64,000 nt of DNA from Budorcas taxicolor (taxonomy: Eukaryota > Chordata > Mammalia > Artiodactyla > Bovidae). Positions within the stretch are counted from its first letter, which is position 1; every line of letters starts with the position of its first letter. A program made the translations under genes and the position numbers. The notes beneath the pieces are model-generated. The model did no database searches and had not been told where the DNA came from. It worked only from the letters and a program-made list of their open reading frames with translations. The stretch spans positions 47,479,272 through 47,543,271 of the forward strand of contig NC_068910.1 of assembly GCF_023091745.1 (NCBI RefSeq), written 5' to 3'. This document shows positions 46,405-58,267 of this stretch, piece after piece.

Positions 46405-46540
46405 GCTTTAGAGATGGAAGGACTGAGACCTGAGTTCCAACACCACCTCTCCAAGTCTCCATTTATTCGCCTGCGAAAGGGGGAGTCTTATCTCCTAGTT
46501 TCGTTGTAAGAATTAAACCATTTAATCAGCCACGCAAGAT
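46405..46540 (+). mobile_element. MIR SINE
   Basis: Sense MIR, degenerate: 'ctgagttccaacaccacctc', 'ttcgttgtaagaattaaacc'. Confidence 0.55.
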
Positions 46541-46649
46541 GTATTTGTTGAGCACCTATTATGTGCCAGAAACTGTGGACAATATGGTGTGCCAAACAGA
46601 GAGGGAGCTTATATTCCAGTGGGGAAAGCATCCAAACAAGAGCCTACAG

Positions 46650-46929
46650 ATATCCCTGGCGGTCCAGTAGTGAAGAACCCACCTGCCAATGCAGAGAACA
46701 TGAGTTCGATCCCTAGTCCAGGAAGATCTCACATGCAGCAGAGCAACGAAGCCTGGCAGCCACCAACTGCTGAGCCTGTGAGCCTAGAACCCATGCCCAG
46801 CAACAAGAGAAGCCACTGCAATGAGAGGCCCACGCGCCGCAATGAAGAGTAGCCCCCGCTTACTACAGCTCGAGACAAAAGAGTTCAGGCAGCAGTGAAG
46901 ACCCAGCATAGTCAAAACAAACAAACAAT
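46650..46929 (+). mobile_element. CHR-type SINE, near full length
   Basis: The head 'atatccctggcggtccagta' runs to the tail 'agtgaagacccagcatagtc' and (AAAC)n. 'agagccta' occurs just outside both ends (46639 and 46930). Confidence 0.82.
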
Positions 46930-47279
46930 AGAGCCTAGAACGCGTGAGCAGGACAGGGAAGGGCATGGATGGGACAGGAATATCAACAAACACAAACGCT
47001 TCTTGATGACCATCTGTGGACTGTGAAGGGAGGTCTGGAAGCAGAATAGGAGGGCAGATTCCAGGTAGAGCGAGACCCCCATTATGAAGAGAGAGGGAGG
47101 GAAGGAGGTGGGAGGTGGGAGGTGTGAGGGCAGGTGGCACCAACCCTGTGGGCCTCTGTGGGATGCTTGGTTTTGTCTTTATCTTAAGAGCAAAAGAAAA
47201 CATGGATGGGTTGCTTCTGGATAATTAGGAGTTCAAAGCAAATTACTGCACTGGTTTTGCGTTCACCTGCAATGTCGTT

Positions 47280-47485
47280 GGGCTTCCCAGGTGGCGCTAG
47301 TGGTAAAGAACCCTCCTGCCAATGCAGGAGACGTAAGAGGCGTGGGTTCGATCCCTGGGTCAAGAAGGGATGGGAGAGAGCACAGCAACCCACTCCAGTA
47401 TTCTTGCCTGGAGAATCCCATGGACAGAGGAGCCTGGAGGGCTGCAGTCCATAGGGCACAACTGAAGTGACTGAGCTCACAAGCA
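47280..47485 (+). mobile_element. Bov-tA SINE
   Basis: The head 'gggcttcccaggtggcgcta' runs to the tail 'caactgaagtgactgagctc'. Confidence 0.88.
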
Positions 47486-47904
47486 CGCAATGCTGTTATG
47501 GCCAAGCTGAGAAGACAGATTAGGAGAGAAGCAACCTGTGCTAAGCTCAGGGCATCTCACCTGCATTAAAGCAGTGTTGTGACAGCAAGGGAGGGAGCAA
47601 CAGCAGTGTTATCCCCAGCCTGGGCAGGAGCTGCCAGCGAGGAACCGCAGACTTGCTTCCACTGTCCCCCGGGAGGGCCAGAGGGCCCAGGCTCAGGACT
47701 CCACTCCATGGTGGGGAGTCATCACTAACTACAAAGCCGATGCATCAAGGGGCCCGGACCTCCTGGGACACGAAGCCCGTTAAGCAGACTAAGCTTCCTG
47801 CCGGGGCATCCTTAGATGCCCAGACTTGCCTCTGGGAGCTGGAGGTGGTGTCCTCTGCTCCCAGGTAAGCAGAGTGGGACAGGGGAAAGATGCTGGGCTT
47901 CAAA

Positions 47905-47985
47905 ATAAAATAAACTGGGTTCCCAATCCAGGCTCAGTGCCTTGTCAATCACATGACTTTGAGCAGGTCTCTCAGCCCATCTGCT
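47905..47985 (+). mobile_element. MIR SINE fragment
   Basis: Sense MIR pieces ('tgggttcccaatccaggctc', 'cacatgactttgagcaggtc'). Confidence 0.55.
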
Positions 47986-48007
47986 ACCCTGTGTAGACTT
48001 CTTTAAA

Positions 48008-48213
48008 AAAGAATCTTTATTTTTATTATTTACTTGGCTATGCCAAGTGTCAGCTGCAGCACCTGGGACCTTCTATCTTCATTTTGGCATGAGAGATCTT
48101 TAGTTGCAGCATACACACTCTTAGTTAGCATGTAATATCTATTTCCCTGACCAGGGATTGAACCTGAGCCCCCTGAGTTGGGAGCGTGGAGTCTTAGCCA
48201 CCAGGGAAGTCCC
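48008..48213 (-). mobile_element. CHR-type SINE
   Basis: Complement of CHR: 'ccctgaccagggattgaacc' to 'agccaccagggaagtccct'. 'ctaccctg' lies outside both ends (47983 and 48215). Confidence 0.8.
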
Positions 48214-48699
48214 TCCTACCCTGGAAACTGAGGCTAAGGCTTACCTTGGAGGCTTTCTGGGGATCTGTGAATTTAAGGCAGACAACATGCCTCCTGCTCA
48301 GGAAGTGGGCCATGACTTTCACTTCTCTTCTCCAGTCCTTCTTGGGGTTCTGGGTGACCAGCCTGAGCCGCATGTGACAAGGCAGATCCAGGACTGCCCC
48401 ACGTGCTGCTGGAAGCATCCCAGGGTAGAACGTCTGAGCTGCCGTAAGGACTTACCTATGTAAATAAAACTCCCCTGGGAGAGGGATCGGGAGCTATGCC
48501 CACCCCAGATGGCATGTGGTGAACTCCTTTCACAGTCTTTCCTGGCAGCTGGCTGTGATCAAGGGGGAGACAAAGGAGAGCCCAGGAGGGGTGCAAAGCC
48601 TCTAGGTGGGGAGGACACTTTTGGAGGCTTTGGAAGTGCTGAACATGGCCAGGCAGCAAAGGCCCCATTCAGGGTCTCTGAATCAACAGTTAGTGGCCG

Positions 48700-48920
48700 T
48701 GAGCATTTGCAGCAACATGGAGGGACCTAGAGGTGATCATCTAAGAGGGGTGAGTCAGACAGAGAAAGACAAGCATCACATGATATCACTTGCATGTGGA
48801 ATCTAAGAAATGATACTATGAACTTATTTGTAAAACAGAAACAGACTTAGAAAACAAACTTCTGGTTACCAAAGGGGAGGTGGGGAAGAGATGATTTAGG
48901 ATTTGGAGATTAAAAGATAA
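48700..48920 (+). mobile_element. L1 3' end, left part
   Basis: Contains 'catttgcagcaacatggagg', 'gtgagtcagacagagaaaga', 'cagaaacagacttagaaaac' and 'ctggttaccaaaggggaggt'. It is continued after two SINEs at 49470. Confidence 0.85.
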
Positions 48921-48924
48921 CACC

Positions 48925-49129
48925 ACGCATGCTTGCTCAGCCGTGTCCGACCCTTTGTGACCCCATGGACTGTAGCCCGCCAGGCTCCTCTGTCCATGGG
49001 ATTCTCCAGGCAACAATACTGGAGTGGGCTACCATTTCCTGTTCCAAGGGGTCTCCCTGACTCCGGGACTGAACCCACGTCTCCTGTATCTTCTGCACTG
49101 GCAAGTCCACTGCACCACCTAGGAAGCCC
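48925..49129 (-). mobile_element. Bov-tA SINE inside L1
   Basis: Complement of Bov-tA: 'gcttgctcagccgtgtccga' to 'ccacctaggaagcccc'. Confidence 0.88.
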
Positions 49130-49137
49130 CTAAACGT

Positions 49138-49140
<3 letters not shown>

Positions 49141-49169
<29 letters not shown>

Positions 49170-49196
49170 ATTTTTTACTTTGAATACACACACACA
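49141..49196 (+). repeat. (TG)n and (AC)n microsatellite pair
   Basis: (TG)n at about 49144-49170 and (AC)n at about 49186-49196 lie 15 bases apart between two SINEs of opposite orientation and can pair as an imperfect hairpin. Confidence 0.9.
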
Positions 49197-49207
49197 CCCG
49201 TGTATGT

Positions 49208-49420
49208 GGGCTTCCCTGGTGGCTCAGTGATAAAGAATCTGCCTGCCAACGCAGGAGACACTGTTCGATCCCTGGGTCAGGAAGATCCCCTGGAGAAGGA
49301 AATGGCTACCCACTCCAGTTTTCTTGCCTGGACAATCCTATGGACGGAGGAGCCCGGTGGGCTACAGTCCATTGGGTCGCAAAAAAGTTGAACATGACTG
49401 AGTGACTAAGCAACAACAAA
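49208..49420 (+). mobile_element. Bov-tA SINE inside L1
   Basis: The head 'gggcttccctggtggctcag' runs to the tail 'gtgactaagcaacaacaaa'. It faces the Bov-tA at 48925. Confidence 0.9.
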
Positions 49421-49440
49421 TACATGTGTGTATATATATA

Positions 49441-49471
49441 GGAGCTTCCCTGGTGGCTCATGTGGTAAAAA
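49441..49471 (+). mobile_element. Bov-tA head fragment
   Basis: Only the first 30 bases ('gagcttccctggtggctcat') are present. Confidence 0.7.
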
Positions 49472-49695
49472 GATACACGTTACTATCTATCAAATAGATA
49501 AACAACAAGGACCTACTGTATAGCACAGGGGACTTTATTCAGCATCTTATAATAATGATAATGGAAGAGAATCTGAACAATGCGTACGTATATGTTTAAC
49601 CGAATCACTTTGTGGTACACCTGAAACTAACACGGTATTGTAAATCGGTTATCAGGGGTTCAATAACAATACATAAATAAATCAATAAAGACAAC
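49472..49695 (+). mobile_element. L1 3' end, right part
   Basis: Contains 'aacaaggacctactgtatag', 'gtggtacacctgaaactaac' and an A/T-rich end with 'aataaatcaataaa', completing the L1 begun at 48700. Confidence 0.85.
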
Positions 49696-50426
49696 AACTG
49701 CAACAGCAGAAGCGTTAGCAGTAGTTTCAAAACTTCAAGAAAAGGAGGCCTGGCGCCCCTGGCCCCTCTGTGCGGCCATCTGTGGCCGCGCCACGTCCTG
49801 AGAGCAGCAGAGGCTAGCAGGTGGGGGAGGCAGCGTGAACAGGGCACAAGAGACACGGCAAGAACAGAGCCCGCGCCAAGGCCCACAGAGTCTCACATGA
49901 GCCACTGATGGCTTTGCAAATGCATTTGACTGTGTCTCTGTGCAACGCCATCTCTTTCCAGGCAAATTCAATCCTTGGCCTGTTACCAGGGTGAGCCTGG
50001 AAGGCACAGCGCTCCCTGGGCAATGTCAGCATGCAGTCTTCCTTCTGGGAGCTTCTGGGAAGAGGAGAAACAATCAAGCAGAGCCTTCATCTTGTCTGGA
50101 CTCCCTCTCCTCTACTCAGCCCTCGGTGCCGCTCAGAATCCTGCAGTCTAATTTGTAGATCAAGCGTGTTATTGGATGTGAGAATTAGAAGTGACAACCG
50201 AAATGCCCCGTGCCATGATGCTAATACTCATTAAACCATCCCTGTCTATTATTTCAGAGAAAATACATGCTCACTAAGAACACACTTAGCGACTGTCTGC
50301 GAGAATACACTCCTAGTGACTTAAATCAAACATGCGGAGGCCTGGGTTGTCCTTGAATTGTCCCACGGCTATGAAAACCACAGTTGCAGAGAAATACTAT
50401 ATTCTTTCACTCTAAAATGGGTTGAA

Positions 50427-50648
50427 GGGGCTTCCGTCGTGGTCCAGTGATTAAGAATCTGCTTTCCAACACAGGAGACATGAGTTCAATCCCTGGTGGG
50501 GGAACTAAGATCCCACATGCTGCAGGGTAACTAAGCCTATACATTGTAAGCAGAGAAGCCCATATACCACAGTGAGAACCGCATACTCCACAACTAGAGA
50601 AAACCCACATGCTTGATGAAGACCCAGCATAGTCAAAATCAAAAAAGT
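50427..50648 (+). mobile_element. CHR-type SINE
   Basis: The head 'ggggcttccgtcgtggtcca' runs to 'gaagacccagcatagtcaaa' and a poly-A tail. Confidence 0.82.
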
Positions 50649-51898
50649 GCTTGCACCGGAAGGAAAGGTTTTACCACAATGAAGCATCTGGACTGGGAAG
50701 CCTGAACTCCGGGGTCTCACCTTAGTAGACAGACCCTCCTCTAACCTGGCCTCTCTGTTGGTGGCTGTCCCCTTCATTGGCCCAGTTGGGGAGAGCCCCT
50801 GGAGACCTGGCTGGAGGGCCTCACCAAGACCTGGATGAAGGCTCCAGAGCTGCAAAGGGGAGGTGAACACAGAGGGGACCTTCGACTGGATCAGCTCCAG
50901 TGAAGGTCCACCCAACTCCGCAGGGCAGGTGCCACGTGCACTAGCTTACCTGGGAGCCCACTGGCTTACCTGAGCTTCACACCTGGGAAGCCATGACTGA
51001 AAGGAAAAAGAGGAGCCCTCTTTAGTGCTTCCAGAAGGCTTGTCTCTTCTCCACCTGAGTGTCTGAGCATTGACATGGCACCTATGTAAACCTCCAGAGA
51101 CCCGCCATGCTAGAACACAACTCAACACTGCACGTCCTCCACAGACATCAGACAGGAAGCCTGCATACGGGAGGTGGGACACTGCCACGAAGCAATGGAC
51201 GGCGTAGGTGCCACATAGATGTCACCCTGTGGCCTTTCATTTCTGAAATGGCTCTGGGCAGAGAAGTGTGTACGCTGGCAGGTTTGGTAGATGATGAGTT
51301 AAAAATGAATGAAGCTGGTCAGCTGAGTTAGATTTTCATCTCCTAAACTTGAAAGCCTACACTGTAATACTTATAGATGGCTTGCTCTTTGAGACTAGAA
51401 ACCCCCCTTCAGCAGATATGGTGACAGGACAAGTCTGGCTGGTCTGTGAGAAGAATGGGCTCGCTCCACCACCTTCAGCCTCATGCCCCACCCAGGTATG
51501 GACTTGTCATATGCAAAGGCAGATTCCTCTTTTCGCCAACCATCTTGGGGAGTTATACTGCTGTCTGAGTCCACGCTCAAGATGCTGCCTGAATCACCGT
51601 CCTTCACTACACTAGCAAATTTCAGCACTGAGCATCTGGCCAGCTCCTCACTGGCCCATCCCTGGGCACTCTGAGGAAGTGTTGCAGAGGTCCTGAATCC
51701 CTGTCAACCTCTCAGGAGGGGCCCAGAAAAGGTCAGGGATTTTGCACAAGGTTTCAAAGCTTGCCAAGCAAGAAAACAGTCTGATTAGAAATAAAGCTGA
51801 GTATATTGATTTTTCTTGATGAAGTTTTGAATGCAACAACATTCAGGGCACGTTTTTCAGCATCCAGTAACACCATACGAGGTAGTTATTAATAAAGC

Positions 51899-51917
51899 CG
51901 AGAGAGAGAGAGAGAGA
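51899..51917 (+). repeat. (GA)n microsatellite
   Basis: About nine GA dinucleotides. Confidence 0.9.
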
Positions 51918-52388
51918 TTGTCCCAAGGTCAAAAATAAAAGCGTGGAGAGAGCACTTTAATATTATCATCAGAGGTGCATACGGTGTCGGAAGTGACTTT
52001 CCTTGACCTTGTCCCGTGGAAACAGATTCACAGGCTCTCACACACTCCTTGGACTGAAGATCTTGAATGTAATTTTAGAGAAGAAAATAGAAATTGAGAG
52101 AAAGTGGTTTTTAGCAAAGCAAGTGCAAGTCTGCATAAATGCTGCCAAGGCCTCTATAATACAATAAGCCCAGAAACATCCAACAAAGAGAGAAGCATTT
52201 CCTTTGGAACTAAGGTATAAAAGCTTTATGATTACATACATTCCTGAGACTCTCATAAAAATTCTGTCTCACAACTCCTTTTAGTTTGTTTGTCTTTACC
52301 TCTTGTTAGAGTTGACTTTTTTTTTTTTAGCCACAAACAAGTCTAATAACCACATCTAGTATTTTGGCATACTCCTAGTATATCAAAC

Positions 52389-52590
52389 GGCTTCCCTGGT
52401 GGTTCAGATGGTAAAGAATTGGCCTGCAATGCAGAGGACCTGGGTTTGATCCCTGGGTCAGGAAGATCCCCTGGAGAAGGGAATGGTTACCCACTCTAGT
52501 ATTCTTGCCAGAGAATCTCCAGGGCAGAGGAGCCTAGCGGGCTGCAGTCCATGAGGTCGCAAAGAGTCGGACACAACTGAACAACTAAGC
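52389..52590 (+). mobile_element. Bov-tA SINE
   Basis: The head 'ggcttccctggtggttcaga' runs to the tail 'acacaactgaacaactaagc'. Confidence 0.9.
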
Positions 52591-53473
52591 ACATATGTAC
52601 TAGGATAACGAGGACCAAAATTTTCCTGCTATGTGAATACACCCAGTCTCAGGCCCAGGAGCATCTCCGAGTCTTAAGAACCTGCACAGAAAGCTACTAA
52701 GCTCAAAGATGGCTTTCACTGAGCTTCCAAAGAAAAAGGACGATGTCATAACAACTTCTGTAAACATTAGTTTCTTCAGCTATGAAATTGGAATATGGGC
52801 TCCACATACCTCATGGGTGGCTGAGAGGTTAAAACAACATAATGCAAGCAAAAAATGCTTCTTAAATTTAATAAGCCTGGCTGCATCCTTCTTGATGACC
52901 TAGACTCTAGTTTGGGTTCAGGCATCGAGATGCTCTCAGCCACAGGATTAGCCACAGGATTAGCCACAGGGTGCCCTCTGGTCCCCTGGCTCACACCTCA
53001 GGGCCATGCACGGCCTCTGGGTGCTCTCTCAGCCCCAGTCCCAACTCTGTACAGTTATGGTTGGGACCTTCCTGTCTTCTGTGTTAGACTCTGAGCTCCT
53101 ACAGGGCAGGGGCCTCTTCCTGTTGTTCTTGGAGACACCCTTCTACACTCCAGCCAGTGCTATGCTGGGCAGGCTTGTTCCAGCTGGGGGCAGCTGACTG
53201 TGGGCACCTCTCCCTCACTCAGCATTCAGCGATAATCTGTTGGTAGCTCAACGACACATATGGTGGGGATATTTACACTATGGAAATTGACAAATGCTAC
53301 AAATCAAGCTCTTTTTCTTTTTATCCCTGGAGAGCCACCTGTCAAAAACTTACCAGGATACTACTGACCCCTAGCCAGTGCTCTCACCTCATCCTTTTAA
53401 CCTGACACATTCATGCTGGACAAACACTCTCCACAGCAGAACCAAAATCTAGTGTGTCATGACACCCTCCCTT

Positions 53474-53620
53474 AAAAAAAAAAAAAGAGTATTTATTTAT
53501 TTGGCTGCATCAGGTCTTAGTTGCAGCATGTGGGATCTAGTTCCCTGACCAGGGATTGAACCTGGGCCCCCTACATTGGAGACACAGATTCTTAGCCACT
53601 GGAGCACCAGGGAAGTCCCT
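53474..53620 (-). mobile_element. CHR-type SINE with target-site duplication
   Basis: Poly-A complement, 'ggctgcatcaggtcttagtt' and 'agcaccagggaagtccct'. ACACCCTCCCTT flanks it at 53462-53473 and 53621-53632. Confidence 0.88.
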
Positions 53621-53696
53621 ACACCCTCCCTTCTTGAAACCTATGTACTCTCAGTTCTATGATCTACGTGCCTGGCTTGTTCCCCAGTGATGGCAG

Positions 53697-53880
53697 CAAT
53701 AACCACTGTAATCAGAGCTAACATCTACTGGAACTTACTCTGGGCTGGCTGCTGGCAGATGCCTCTCAGTGAGTCCTGTCCACGGGGCTGTGAGGCTGGC
53801 ACTATGTTACACTCATCTGACCCAGGAGGAAAGCGAGGCTTTGGAGCCTTGTCCATGGGCAGGTGGGGCCAGCATCAGGT
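53697..53880 (-). mobile_element. MIR SINE
   Basis: Complement of MIR: 'agagctaacatctactggaa' followed by 'aggaggaaagcgaggctttg'. Confidence 0.6.
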
Positions 53881-54424
53881 CCCAAGCCAGCTTGGCCACG
53901 TCCCCCGCCCCGATCACAGCCATGCTGGGTCACTCACCCTGCTACCTTCCCGTGGCCCCTCTCCCCACGGTCACGCCTCCGTGTGTGTCCAGCCCTAGTC
54001 ACTGTGGTTCTATTTTCACCCATGTGGTAATGATATGAAGAGATCTTGTTGATTAAGCTCTGAGGCCCCTTATGATTTCCCGAATAGCCCCCAGTTTTAT
54101 CCCTGGCTGGGGGAATGGGGCTGGCTCCCTGGTTCCCACTGTAGGGGGGCCTCTGAATGTCAACCAGCCTCAGAGCCCACCCTGCTACATTCTTCCTTTT
54201 GGACTGAGGCTCCCAGGGGCCACAGCTGTCCACATCGCTTCTCTGAACCTGGCCTTGGGAACATCCACTGGGGGTCCACTGCAGGGGGCATAGGGCTGCC
54301 TTGTCTATTACTCCCAGCGCTTCCCTACACCAGCAAAAGCTTGATTTGGTGGATAGCAGACCAGGGAACGGAGAGCTAAGAAGGGGCCAAGCCAGAGTTT
54401 CAGTCAGGCGTGCATGATGGCATT

Positions 54425-54639
54425 TAAAAACATATATTTTATTTACTTATTTGGCTGTGTCGGGTCTTAGTTGTGGCACATGAGCCTCCGTGGTGGCATG
54501 TGAGATCTTTAGTTGTGTTGTGACATGCAGACTCTTCGTTGTGGCATGTAGGGTTGAGTTCCCTGACCAGGGATCGAACCTAGGCCCCTACATTGGGAGC
54601 GAGGAATCTTAGCCACTGGGAAGACCAACAGGGAAGCCC
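54425..54639 (-). mobile_element. CHR-type SINE
   Basis: Complement of CHR: 'ggctgtgtcgggtcttagtt', 'ccctgaccagggatcgaacc' and the end 'gaccaacagggaagccc'. Confidence 0.82.
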
Positions 54640-55006
54640 TAGGGCTGGCATTCTTTCCATAACACCAGAGATCCTGAGCGTAAGGCAGGGGACAGGCTTC
54701 TGGGTGGCCAGGGGATTCAATTTCCACTGCCATCTCCCAGCCCCTGGCCCACAGAGCAGCAGGCCCTGCCCTGATAACCCTCTAGGCGGGCCCTGCAGCT
54801 TCTTCTCCTGTCCCAGGGCCTGGTGAGTGGGACCATACTGTGGGTTGAGCTGCATCCCCTCCGGGGCTGGGGAGAGCCTGCCCAGGGCATGAATCCCCCC
54901 GGCCACATAGTTCTCATCCCTCGAAAGGTGGCCTCCACTAAGTGAAAAGCAAGTGGTTAACTCTGCGTAAAGGTGGTCGCTAAGTTAAGGGCAGTTCAGG
55001 TGACTG

Positions 55007-55217
55007 TGTGTGTGTGCTAAGATGTCCAACTGTTTGCAGCCCCATGGACTATAGCCCTCCAGGCTCCTCTGTCCATGGGACTCTCCAGGCAAGAATACTG
55101 GAGTGGGTTGCTGTGACCTCAGGGGATCTTCCCGACCCAAGGATGATGGAACTTGTGTTTCTTAAGCCTCATACATTGCCAGGCAAGCTCTTTACCACTA
55201 GCACCACCTGGGAAGCC
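55007..55217 (-). mobile_element. Bov-tA SINE with target-site duplication
   Basis: Complement of Bov-tA ending 'ccacctgggaagccc'. A 15-bp duplication, CAGTTCAGGTGACTG with one mismatch, is at 54992-55006 and 55218-55232. Confidence 0.9.
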
Positions 55218-55859
55218 CAGTTCAGGTAACTGGGGAAACACATTCATCCCTTCTGAGTTGTGGTGGACACCCTGGTTCGATTGGACCTTTTTAATTTTTA
55301 TTTAAAAAATTTCTGACCTCCATGGTTTCCGTTGAGAAATCTGTTGTCACCTGAATCGATCTTCCCTTATAAAAAATATATTATGTCTGGCTGCTTTCAA
55401 GATCTTAACTTTTTTTTCTTTAGTTTTGAAAAGTTTGATTTTTATGTGTCCTGGTGTGGATCTGAATGTATTTGGGTTTCCAAGTCGTGTGTTTATTTTT
55501 CGGGGCTTCAAGGACATCATCTGGCAATATTCTCAGAGAATGACCTTTTCTCCTCAAAATCAGCCAGTGAATTTATTTGGTTTTTATTTCCCTTGAGTAC
55601 TACCCACAAGCCTTATCCAGCAGCTTCTAATTTTCTCCACTCATGCTTACAAAAATCCTCTCCTGCAATAAAAAGTGTAGCTGGAATACTTTTATGAGTG
55701 TGGTGAGAAGTGATGGCCTCGTCACAGGAGGCGCCATTCTCTGGCACACCCGCCGGGGCTCAGCATGGCTTCCCCGCTGAACCACCAGAGCCGGAGCCAT
55801 TAGAGCTAGGGGCTGTGGGCCGCAGATGGTTATAGGGAAAACAATTTAAAGTTTCCTAA

Positions 55860-56030
55860 CCATGGGACAGGCACCATGGTGGGCACAAATCTTCTTCTCT
55901 CTAATCCTTTAGCAACCTGCCCAGTGTCATAAATTCCCATTTTTCAGATGAGGAAAATGATGCTCAAAGATGCTAATAGCACCTGGCTGATAGCCACACA
56001 GCTGTTAAGTGCCAGAGCCAGTGTAAATGT
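55860..56030 (-). mobile_element. MIR SINE
   Basis: Complement of MIR: 'gacaggcaccatggtgggca', 'cccatttttcagatgaggaa', 'agccacacagctgttaagtg'. Confidence 0.75.
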
Positions 56031-56209
56031 GCCAATAAATTTTAAAAATTATTTTAGGCAGCATGGCTTACCTGTAGTAAAGTACACTGATCTTAAGTGT
56101 CACAGAGAATGTTTACATGTGTGTACACGCATAAGACCACTTAGTCAACATACAGAGCATTGTATTAATAATCAGTGCAGATGGCTTGCTGGGTGATTAA
56201 TAATCACTC

Positions 56210-56540
56210 CGGATGGCTCCCATTCAGTAACCCCTCCTGCCCCCATCACCATCATAGGTCAGTCTGACCATTTCAGAACTCTCCATGAATGGGATCATCC
56301 AGTGCGTGCCACCTGTACCTGTCTTCCTTGGCTCAGCGTCACATGGTGTTCACCATGGTGCTGCAGGTATCAATAGGCTCCTCTTTTTCATTGCTGTGTA
56401 GTATTTTATTATACGACTACATCACAATTTTTATATTCATTCTCTGCTGATAGACTTTGGGGTGGTTTCTAGTTTGGAGGCATTACAAAGAAAGCTGCTG
56501 TATCTTTGTGCACGTGTTTTCTGGACATACTCTCACAAAG
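56210..56540 (-). mobile_element. Old L1 3' fragment
   Basis: Diverged complement of L1: 'catgaatgggatcatccagt', 'ttcattgctgtgtagtattt', 'gctgctgtatctttgtgcac'. Confidence 0.65.
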
Positions 56541-56731
56541 TCAACGGAGACACCCCTTGCCCCAGTTCCATCACGTGGCAGGAAGTTGCCATTTTGTTCT
56601 ATTTTGTTTGTTCGCTTTCGCTATAGAAATTATGCTTCCCTTATTTTTAGCCATAGGTGATTCAGGAAGGAAGAATCTTACTGACTTCTCTGAGCAAATT
56701 TGTAAAGTTCTCTCCAAGCAGTTTTTAATTC

Positions 56732-57155
56732 TGTTTGGTAGGTAGAATAGGGAAAAGGAGCCCAAAATGGCGGTGGCTAAAAGACTAGGAAGGGAAAAGC
56801 CCACGAAAAGAGAACAGAGGAAGGTCAAAGGAAGGTCCGAGGACCTGAGTGAGGACTTCAGGGAGAACAGCACTCCTGACTAAGCCCAATTTGCATAGGG
56901 CAGGCCCGGGAGAAGAAAAAAACATATAAAAAGAGGAGGAGCCAAAGGGCTCTCTCTCTCTGCCCTCCCCCCATAAAATAGAGCTGTAACACTGATTTGT
57001 CTACGAGCTGTAACACGGTCCGTTCGAGACCTGAGAGCTATAACACGGTCTGTCCAAGACCCGAGAGCTGTGACACGCCGAGGGCTTTAATGTCCGTCAC
57101 TCCAAATCTTCATTGTGACGAGACAAAGAGCCGAGGAGCACACACTCGCCCGACA
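56732..57155 (+). mobile_element. Solo LTR of an endogenous retrovirus
   Basis: The 424-bp LTR starts TGTTTGG and ends CCCGACA, imperfect inverted ends with the retroviral TG...CA. A 4-bp duplication, ATTC, flanks it (56728-56731 and 56156+1000, i.e. 57156-57159), the length usual for gammaretrovirus-like class I ERVs. A TATA-like 'acatataaaaag' lies near 56919 and 'aaaatagagctgtaacac' near 56976. Downstream are related units of about 32-35 bp containing 'gagct(g/a)taacacggtc'. There is no gag, pol or env next to it. Compared with the copy ending at 62193, it lacks about 100 bp before the 'aaaatagagctg' block. Confidence 0.85.
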
Positions 57156-58267
57156 ATTCCTTCCCACTGAAACCTTGGAAGTGAGGTGAGAGGGGATCAG
57201 TTTTACCTCTTCAGGAGACACATACACCCTCATACCTCTGCACGCTTTTTATCATTTCACACTCTGTTGCCTTACACATTCAAATTCCCAGCATCAACCA
57301 CCGACTACCCTACTTGACCAAAATAATGCCCTTCCTGCCTCAGCCACACCCGTTCTGCTGTCCCCAAAGACATACTGTTTCACGACCCTTCAGTGCTTTA
57401 CCCTTCCTCTCTGCCAAATTCCATCCTTCTTTCCAATCCCTGCTTAAATGAAGCCTTCCTTTTTTCTTTCTGGCAAGCTAACAGAATTGTAAATTGATGG
57501 GAGCATAAATTCTAAATAAATAAACCTACTATACACACACTGTATTTATATGAGAATATACAACAAATTTTGTTTTGTGCTGAAGGTAGTTTTTAAACAT
57601 ACAGGACACAATTTAATACACAGGGCATTTTTAAAAGGTGAGAAACAAATTACTTCCATTTGATAATGACCTAATGACCATGACATAGACTACCTGCTGA
57701 ATGGTATAGTCTTTTCCCAAAAGTTAAGACATAAAAGCTAAATTGATTAGAAGCAATGCAAAACTGTTAGCGCTTTAAGATTGTAACTAAAAGGCACAGC
57801 TGACAAAGATTTCTTAAAGGTATTCAGTTTATTTAGAATTCGTTACACTTCCTCAGTGTACAAGGCCATTCATTCCTAGATGTCTCTTGAAGAATCTCAG
57901 TTTAGAGGTTAAGCAAATCACCTGAAGGACACAGAGTCCCAGAAAATGCAGATGTCTTTATGGGGTTTGATTCTGATGAGGCTTTGGAAGCTACTTAATT
58001 GAGGAATTGGGGGATGCTGCCCCCAGAACAATTCTTTAGGAAAAAAAAAAAGAAATCCTCTTTTCTTAATTGTCTCATATCCTACTTCTAGGGGTGTAAA
58101 CTAGAAGCCTCTCCAGTTCTTTCCTTACCAGTGAATTCCTAAATACTCCCCTGACAGGGCTGCCTTTGAATTACAGAGACCATAATATTCTCTGATGCTT
58201 CTACAGTGATTCCGAGAGCAATTCACACCTCAGGCAGGATTCCTAAGAATCCTTCTGACAGTACAGC

